From the NCBI GenBank assembly GCA_024663395.1, contig JANFAH010000001.1:5332001-5396000 (forward strand): a stretch of 64,000 nt of DNA, read 5' to 3'. Every line of letters starts with the position of its first letter. The stretch's first letter is position 1. Under the pieces are notes generated by a model that searched no databases, had not been told where the DNA came from, and was given only the letters and a program-made list of their open reading frames with translations. Positions 58,201 through 64,000 of this stretch are shown piece after piece. Both the position numbers and the translations under genes were made by a program. This DNA comes from Pisolithus tinctorius (taxonomy: Eukaryota > Basidiomycota > Agaricomycetes > Boletales > Pisolithaceae).

Positions 58201-59177
58201 TGGTGTTATTAAGGTATGGAATCGCGTAGCCCTAATCACATCACCCTTGCACGTTTGTTTTTTCCGATGAGATAACGGTGGATGGAAAACATCGTGTATC
58301 GCTATCAAGGCTCGTGGTGAGAGATAATCGATGGCTTTTCCAAGGAACGTCCGAAAATACATTTCTATGATGACTTCATGAATGTTTCCGAGTGGGATTG
58401 TGAGGCTCAGAGGCTATCGCATCAGATCTTGGCAAGATAGGAAGTTGCGAATGGGGCTGCTATCTGATCTAATAGGGTTGAGCTGTCAAGGCACCTTCTG
58501 GCCAGTTAAGGTGATATCCGAGTCGGATCGCGACGAGAAGGAAGTCGCCAATGCGGATTGTGCTGGGATAGACGGACGGGAAGAAGGACGTGCGGAATTC
58601 GGAAGTGCGCATCGACGGGAGTGGAGAGACTGGATGCATTCGTCGGGAAGGCGCCGGGAGTGAGAGAAACGGAGGAGGAGGCCGGCGATGTTTGAGGGGG
58701 AGAGCAGAGACCGTCAACTGATGTGTTCTAGAAGACTAGTGGCACATTGATATTTGTTTTGGGGTGGAATCTCGATGGGTCTCGAGCTTGTCGAAAAAGA
58801 CACGCCGGATCATGTCCGTCAGTGTCATAGCAGCTTCTATGCGCTCACATCCCAAATACGCGGCAGTAATGTCGATGGATCGACTGGAATATGTCAGGAG
58901 TGTAAAATGCCACTGGGGTCATATGGGGGGGGGGGGGGGGTTGAATGCCAGAAAGGGCAAGTTCGGAGGATGTATAAGAAGGCTCCGTTCCGCCATTGAA
59001 ATCGAGGCCTAGACTGGGGGTGCAAATATCTAGGGTTGCGGCGGGGTTAAATGCCCCAAAGAGGAAACAGACTGTTTTTGCAGGTGGATATTATAATAAT
59101 CTCTCCTCGTGTGTGCAGTGAGGACCAGGACAGGCTGACGCACGGCCTTCCCACCACATATCTAATACACTCTTGTC
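55231..59177. other. gene-poor interval of about 3.9 kb
   Basis: No gene of a known family could be built here on either strand. Weak signals include a minus-strand frame at 57306-57103 starting MSTAQRAHKHKSKQSVVLEI, a minus-strand frame at 57854-57543, and plus-strand frames around 55774-56303. A TATATAAAAGG followed by a 12-bp palindrome lies at 57087-57107, and a run of 16 G lies at 58925-58940. It could hold lineage-specific small genes, non-coding RNA or decayed sequence. Confidence 0.4.
58925..58940 (+). repeat. homopolymer run of 16 G
   Basis: Sixteen consecutive G residues, long for a moderate-GC fungal genome. It may fold as a G-quadruplex and is a likely site of length variation or assembly error. 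Confidence 0.9.
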
Positions 59178-60571
59178 ATGTCCTCCACTACTGTAGTCGC
59201 ACCCACTCCCCGTCGCTCACAACCACACTCCCCAATGCCAGGCCACCCTCGCCCGTCCTCCCGCTCAGAACGCCTGCTCAGGGATACCCTCCGCAAAGAC
59301 GATACCCTCCGCACCACCCGTGCCCGCTCCCCGTCACGCTCCGTGGGCAGCGACGCAGAGTTGGACGAAGACGACGACTTCAGCCAGCCAACACTCCTCT
59401 TCCGCTCCCGGAGGAAGAACAGCGCCAGCTCCCTCGCCTCCCATTCCCGCATTCACTCTCATCCTTGCTATGTGCCCGGCCAGGACGAACACGCATCGTA
59501 CATACAACTCCTTCGCTCACCCTCATTTTCCGGCTCCTCGCACTCAAAGGTTTCCGACTCAAAGCGCCCCTCCTGTTCGCACGAAAAGCTCGAGGACATT
59601 TCGCTGTTCGTCCATGAGGCAGCTCCACATGAGGCAGTACTGCGAACGCGCCTGGAACACGTCCTTCACGGGGGCATGCGAGAGGTGAAACGTGAGAAAG
59701 AACGTGAAACAGGAACGTCGTCCATTGAGGTTGGTCCCTTTCTCCACATGCGCATGTCTTCCATGCTACTTGTTTCCCATTGTAAGCGACTCACGACCAA
59801 TTGCAGTCTTCGGCGGGATCTCCTCTTTCATCGCTCTTGTCACTTGCCAACTCGCGTCATTCACACGAATCAGAGCAAACTCATCTGACAGCACCCGAGT
59901 ACGATGTCCAGAAGCCTTCCACTCCTCCGCCACACTCACCAAAGCATTCAAGCGGCCAAACCCTGCGCGGAGGTTTTGCATCGTCGCGTTCTGTCCCATC
60001 AACAAGCCCCGTGACAAGTCATCGTGAGCGACCATCGAAGTCGCCTAGGTCACTACCCTCCAGTCGGTCCCCGCCGAACACATCGCAGTACCATCAAAAA
60101 CAGGGCATATATGACCACCCGCATCCGTCCGCACCAACGCCACTCACTTCTACACTCCCGGCTACACCGATGAATCACGCCAATCTCGTCATCTCACCCG
60201 TTAACGCGGGGCGTCCCTCGCCGGTGTACGAGACACGCATTCGTTCACAAACACCAGCAATTGGTGTACAGACATCATCATCGTCACCACCAAGATTACC
60301 TCCGCGTCGATCGTTCACACCGAATCCATCCCATTCGCATATCCAACAACTCCCACACCCACCTACACGGGTACCGGTATTTGACCCAGACGCGGCATCG
60401 CTCGCGTGCAAAAAACTGCCGGGATACGTGTCATTTGCTAGCGTCGCCGGCCTAGGTGCCCCTCCGGACGAAGAAGACCGACATTCAGGACGTAGAGTGG
60501 CGTTCGGAGGGAAGGGCATTCGGAGCCTTCAAGGGTTGGGATTTGGAAGTGGAAAGTGGTGGGCGTTTTAA
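59178..60571 (+). CDS. disordered Ser/Pro/Arg-rich hypothetical protein
   Basis: Two exons (59178-59729 and 59807-60571) encode 438 residues. The intron (59730-59806, GTTGGT...TTGCAG with branch-like CTCAC) is needed to change frame. The protein starts MSSTTVVAPTPRRSQPHSPM and contains many SP and RS pairs (ARSPSRSVGSDAELDEDDD, PSTSPVTSHRERPSKSPRSL), suggesting phosphorylation by proline-directed or SR-type kinases. A short conserved-looking block near the end (KLPGYVSFASVAGLGAPPDE, RVAFGGKGIRSLQGLGFGSG, ending KWWAF) is the only part that looks ordered. A short helix (HEKLEDISLFVHEAAPHEAV) lies about residue 140. I do not recognise a named family, and its position alone gives no clue to function. 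Confidence 0.65.
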
Positions 60572-63258
60572 CTGCAGAAACGTGGCGAAGGCGGCTACGA
60601 TTATCATCTGGCTTCTGGAAGTGAATACACGCAGAACTCTTCGAGCGGCGAGTGCTGCGGGGCGTCAGCCGTACAAGCATCCCTACCGTGCACTGATGAG
60701 GAGACGCAAATATACCCGTTATACCTCAGTGCTGGAGCGCGGGTAGTGCAAGTTTATCTTAGATTCTTCATACGTCGCCGCTCTCACCAGGATGCCGATC
60801 TCTTCGGGCTTTAGAAATGGAGAGCACTGAGCGATCGCGTTCTGGAGATCAAATGCAATTGCTATCTGTCTTGGCATCCCACTCGTTCAAGTTCCAAGGT
60901 TCAACCCCCCAGAAGCTACGATATTCGTGCTCCGATTCGGTCGAAAAGAAAGGCTTTAAAAGATTCGGACAGACTCCTAGGTATGGTACATTGAGACTAT
61001 GTTATGCTAATTTATTACCATGATTGTGAGGGTTTCCGTGTTGATCTGTGATACTCACCCATTTTGTCCCGGTTCACACTTACTTACATGCGGTTTTCTC
61101 TACTGTCACCACCTTGACATTGACTTACACATTCTCATCTCTCGTCGTTAGCGTCCTAGGTTTTAGCATGTTGGATTGTACCTGGCTTTGTTGGATGCCT
61201 CCTGTAGGTTATAATTTCGAGGCCAAGTGATAAGTGAAATGGACAGTACGGATCTTCACGAGCGTAGGAAGTAACCTAAAGACCTGTGCCGACACTCCTG
61301 AGGTTGATTGTTCGGATTTTCCCTGTCTGCGTCATCGGAGGGGGTTGCTGTCTCATGGAGACCTCGGTGACGACTCGCCGAAGGGGTCCTTGCCTTTCAA
61401 ACCAGACTCAGGAACACGCCTGCACAGGCCGTGAATGCCTCAACTGCGAGCTAACCAGTATTGCATGAGGACTACACGACAGTCTCGGCCGAAAGACACT
61501 CCGACAACCATCCAACCCTGCATACCATTCCTGATTATCGTGTTCTTCCGATGCTATACTTGTCGCGCGTGACGATTTGATGGTCGCAGGGGGAAAAGTT
61601 GTATCAAGGAATGCTTGGCGGCATTCAAACGATAGCCTAGAGAGACCGGGCACCTACGCTGAAACCATCAGGTGAAGATGCCACTAAATGACGGAAATAC
61701 TAACCACTGGTGTGACGTACCTACCGAGGTACGGCGTGTCCGCTGTCTCGGAGAACGGAGGAGTAGCTGGTGGTAGTCAGCGTGCTCCCGCAGACAGCAC
61801 ATTATACTACATTTCAAAGTTCTTTCGTCGCGAACTGCAATGACCTATGCAGACCACCTTCGTGTACTAGCACTCTTGACGGAGGAGCCATTGTTTGCTG
61901 ACGAAAGCACTACTGTCAGCATGAAACATCCAGCTGCGACGAGGAAAACGCGTGCGTGCCGCGCTAGTTAAACTCTTTTTTTGCGCCCATGTTATTTAGA
62001 TTCCCCTCGGTCTAGAGAATACCTACCGTAATAAGGTTGATGTGCCACCTCTTGGGTAAGTACCATCAACAGAAATTATACGCCGCGTGCTTGGCCATTA
62101 GAATCCGGATGATTGATAGAAGAAGTCCTATTATGGCGCTGATGAATCCTAGCATCACGCCGCGAACCTGGCGTCCACAAAGCGTGCGTCTCATTCGGCA
62201 TGAACAGGTACGCCTGAATCCATTCGGTACCGGCTTACAAGCTAGGGTCACGTCAGGGCTTTCCCAAGGCGAAAATTGGGTCGGACCTTGGAACGAGTGG
62301 TGTCCAAAACACATTTCTGAGACGTTAGCTCTAAAAGCTGTATGGTCGAGGGACATACACGAACTTAGAACTCCGACCGGTAGCCATCGAGAGAGAATAC
62401 ATCTCCTCCTGTTCCGACTCCTCTCCGGAATGTACAGGGAAAGCAGCAGGGTAAAATCGCCAGCATCACGGGTTGCAGGGTATGTCACATGGTCAGCCAC
62501 GATCAATACCCATCAGTGGAGTCTAACGACGTATCGCAGTGCTATGCGACGAGAGGGAACTGCTGTTTCAGTCGCAAGAGGAGTAGACTGACGCCACTGG
62601 TCCGAGTCGGAGGAGGGTTGAGGTGCAAGAACGTGGAAAGTTGGATTGGAGTTAAGTCACGTTGACTAAAAAGCTAGCATTCACAGCGGCCACACGGTCC
62701 GCCTTCCTACCTCGAGTCCTGGTTTGTGACCGATGACTGGTCGAACCTGGCGGTGGCGTTTCAACTGTCTACCGATGAGAAGAAAAAAAAGAAGACAGGA
62801 GGTTAACTCGAACAGGTTGCAGGTGAATGAGGCCCGGAACTGGATATGGGTTAACAAGTGGTGGGGGCAAGTCACAGTGCCCCGGTCGATACCGGCTCGT
62901 ACCTCTCCACAGTGACTGACTGAATAGTTGTTGTGGCATGGTGCTCGTGGGACGCGTGTCTTGGTTTTTTTTTTTTTCTCGCAGAAAAAGCAACTGCAGT
63001 CATGTGGGCAAACCACTGCACCCTTCGGTGAGGAACAGTACTCTTGAATTCTTCTGTACACCCAACCGAGTAGAGCTCACAAGGTTTTTCTCCCGCCAGG
63101 ATCCATTCCTCACTTTCCTCCGCCCAGTTCTTTCGTAATTTACTCGTCGTGGGGCGGTAGGGTTCCCGCGTCCCTAGTACCTGTGATGTCGAAATTGTAT
63201 GACCTGTCGGTTGTTCTTGTACGTATTTGTGCCCTAGTCACTTCTACAGGAGGTTCGC
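60572..63258. other. gene-poor interval
   Basis: About 2.7 kb without an assignable gene. On the minus strand 62230-62070 reads IQAYLFMPNETHALWTPG in one frame and GVMLGFISAIIGLLLSIIRI in another, so a small membrane-protein exon or its remains may be present. Other frames are unsupported. T-rich (62964-62978) and A-rich (62781-62790) tracts occur. No tRNA or clear transposon ends are visible. Confidence 0.35.
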
Positions 63259-64000
63259 GTGACTGATGGCAGGACTGTTTATAGAATTTCCGCTAGATAC
63301 GTGTGTCCTCATGACCCACATGCAAACCCTTGGACGCAATATCTCCACCTCGGCAAGGCTTTCCGGTCACTCATCAACATCGGTCACATCAACCGCCCTC
63401 CCCCCGATCTGGACAGGTCGCGTGAGTCATATTATGGTCATATTACGATGGATAGAACCTCTCTTGTAGAACCTCTCTTGTATTGAATCTATGGACGGAC
63501 GCTTTGAAGAAGGTTTCTCTCCAGGTTATGGAAGGAGTTTCTGCGCTAGCCGTACTAACCTTGCGTAGCCTCGCAATGTTCCACAGGAACACGGGATGTT
63601 TTACATACATATGCCGCAGGCTTGCAGAGATAAACGTGGAACTTCCTCGGGTCACTACCCCGTTTTGGAGGACATCGCATTATCACAAATCGTGCAGAGA
63701 TGTCTGAAGATGACGGTACTAAAGATGTGGCCCTCCACGTCCATCAACATCGTAAATGAAGTTGAGGCTCGAGTTGCGTAATCCATCACGATTTCCGCAC
63801 CAGGCGCAAACCATATGCTTTGTCTTGCAGTGCCGTAACATGCTACCTGTCGGTCACAAATTTCTCTCTGCGGGTTCCCCCTGGACTATCCGTGCAATTT
63901 GACGTACGAAGCCGCATTGAAGCATGAGGGCTTCCATACGGACACCCTTGAGTTCTATTATGCGCGGCTACCTCAGGGTCTATTGATCGGAACCCCGGAG
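63259..64000 (+). other. possible partial gene at right edge
   Basis: Coding-like frames on the plus strand include RISARYVCPHDPHANPWTQY and GKAFRSLINIGHINRPPPDL (63280-63423), SSGHYPVLEDIALSQIVQRC (63645-63704) and, at the edge, PLDYPCNLTYEAALKHEGFH followed by TDTLEFYYARLPQGLLIGTP (878-1000 of the last kb, open to the window end). A donor-acceptor pair (about 63778-63832) would instead join the second segment to VTCYLSVTNFSLRVPPGLSV. I cannot decide between these or name a family. A 14-bp tandem duplication (63453-63480) lies within the region. Confidence 0.25.
63453..63480 (+). repeat. 14-bp perfect tandem duplication
   Basis: TAGAACCTCTCTTG occurs twice in direct, uninterrupted succession. 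The length is not a multiple of three, so it would shift frame if this stretch is coding. It looks like a recent replication-slippage event. Confidence 0.85.

Noticed and set aside
62037..62591. 184-residue plus-strand frame
   Set aside because: No recognisable motif, many rare-looking residue runs, and a better hydrophobic signal on the opposite strand.
1..64000. CRISPR array, prophage, bacterial operon, secondary-metabolite cluster or mating-type locus
   Set aside because: No repeat-spacer pattern, no phage or bacterial genes, no PKS/NRPS/terpene genes and no homeodomain or pheromone-receptor genes were seen. The MIP1 here is the DNA polymerase, not the mitochondrial peptidase that flanks mating loci.

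Overview
The window is nuclear DNA of a filamentous basidiomycete, most likely an Agaricomycete. Almost every gene is cut by introns of about 45-65 nt with GT..AG ends and a CTNA-type branch site. The protein families are fungal (Zn2Cys6 regulator, Mdm31/32, LIM-RhoGAP), and one gene belongs to the DUF6593 family, which is known from mushroom-forming fungi. There are no prokaryotic operon signals. Gene models were built by hand: exons were joined where frame, splice sites and recognised protein families agreed.

Layout. 0.4-3.2 kb: Zn2Cys6 transcription factor (-). 4.8-5.7 kb: serine-rich hypothetical (+). 6.5-7.3 kb: DUF6593 protein (-). 8.5-9.3 kb: MMTAG2-like splicing-associated protein (-). 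10.9-12.3 kb: PWWP/LEDGF-like chromatin protein (+). 12.7-14.9 kb: convergent pterin-carbinolamine dehydratase (+) and aldo/keto reductase (-). 15.1-16.1 kb: ZCCHC9-like zinc-knuckle protein (-). 16.4-17.1 kb: decayed GNAT acetyltransferase. 18.2-21.7 kb: VPS53 (+). 21.9-25.0 kb: single-pass membrane protein (-). 25.5-27.3 kb: ChlI-like protein without a P-loop (+). 27.8-29.4 kb: MBIP-like protein (+). 29.9 kb: intron-containing tRNA-Gln (-). 30.2-32.1 kb: BTB protein (+). 32.7-37.4 kb: LIM-C1-RhoGAP (-). 38.3-40.6 kb: ELL elongation factor (+). 41.1-45.2 kb: mitochondrial DNA polymerase gamma (+). 45.7-48.2 kb: Mdm31/32 (+). 48.7-49.4 kb: ribosomal protein eS7 (+). 50.0-52.7 kb: sugar transporter (+). 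53.9-55.2 kb: BAX-inhibitor/Lifeguard protein (+). 59.2-60.6 kb: disordered hypothetical (+). The intervals 55.2-59.2 and 60.6-64.0 kb are gene-poor, with only weak coding signals.

Themes. From 0.4 to 55 kb this is a housekeeping chromosome segment covering transcription and chromatin (PWWP, ELL, MBIP-like, MMTAG2), mitochondria (POLG, Mdm31/32), trafficking and signalling (VPS53, RhoGAP) and translation (eS7, tRNA-Gln). I found no new multi-gene system. The most distinctive signals are in gene structure. Four introns are best explained by GC-AG splicing, one of which splits the catalytic-lysine codon of the aldo/keto reductase. There are micro-exons of 9, 13 and 22 nt, the 9-nt one encoding the core Gly-Ile-Asn of the sugar-transporter signature. 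A GNAT gene carries several independent lesions, and a pterin dehydratase has lost one catalytic histidine.
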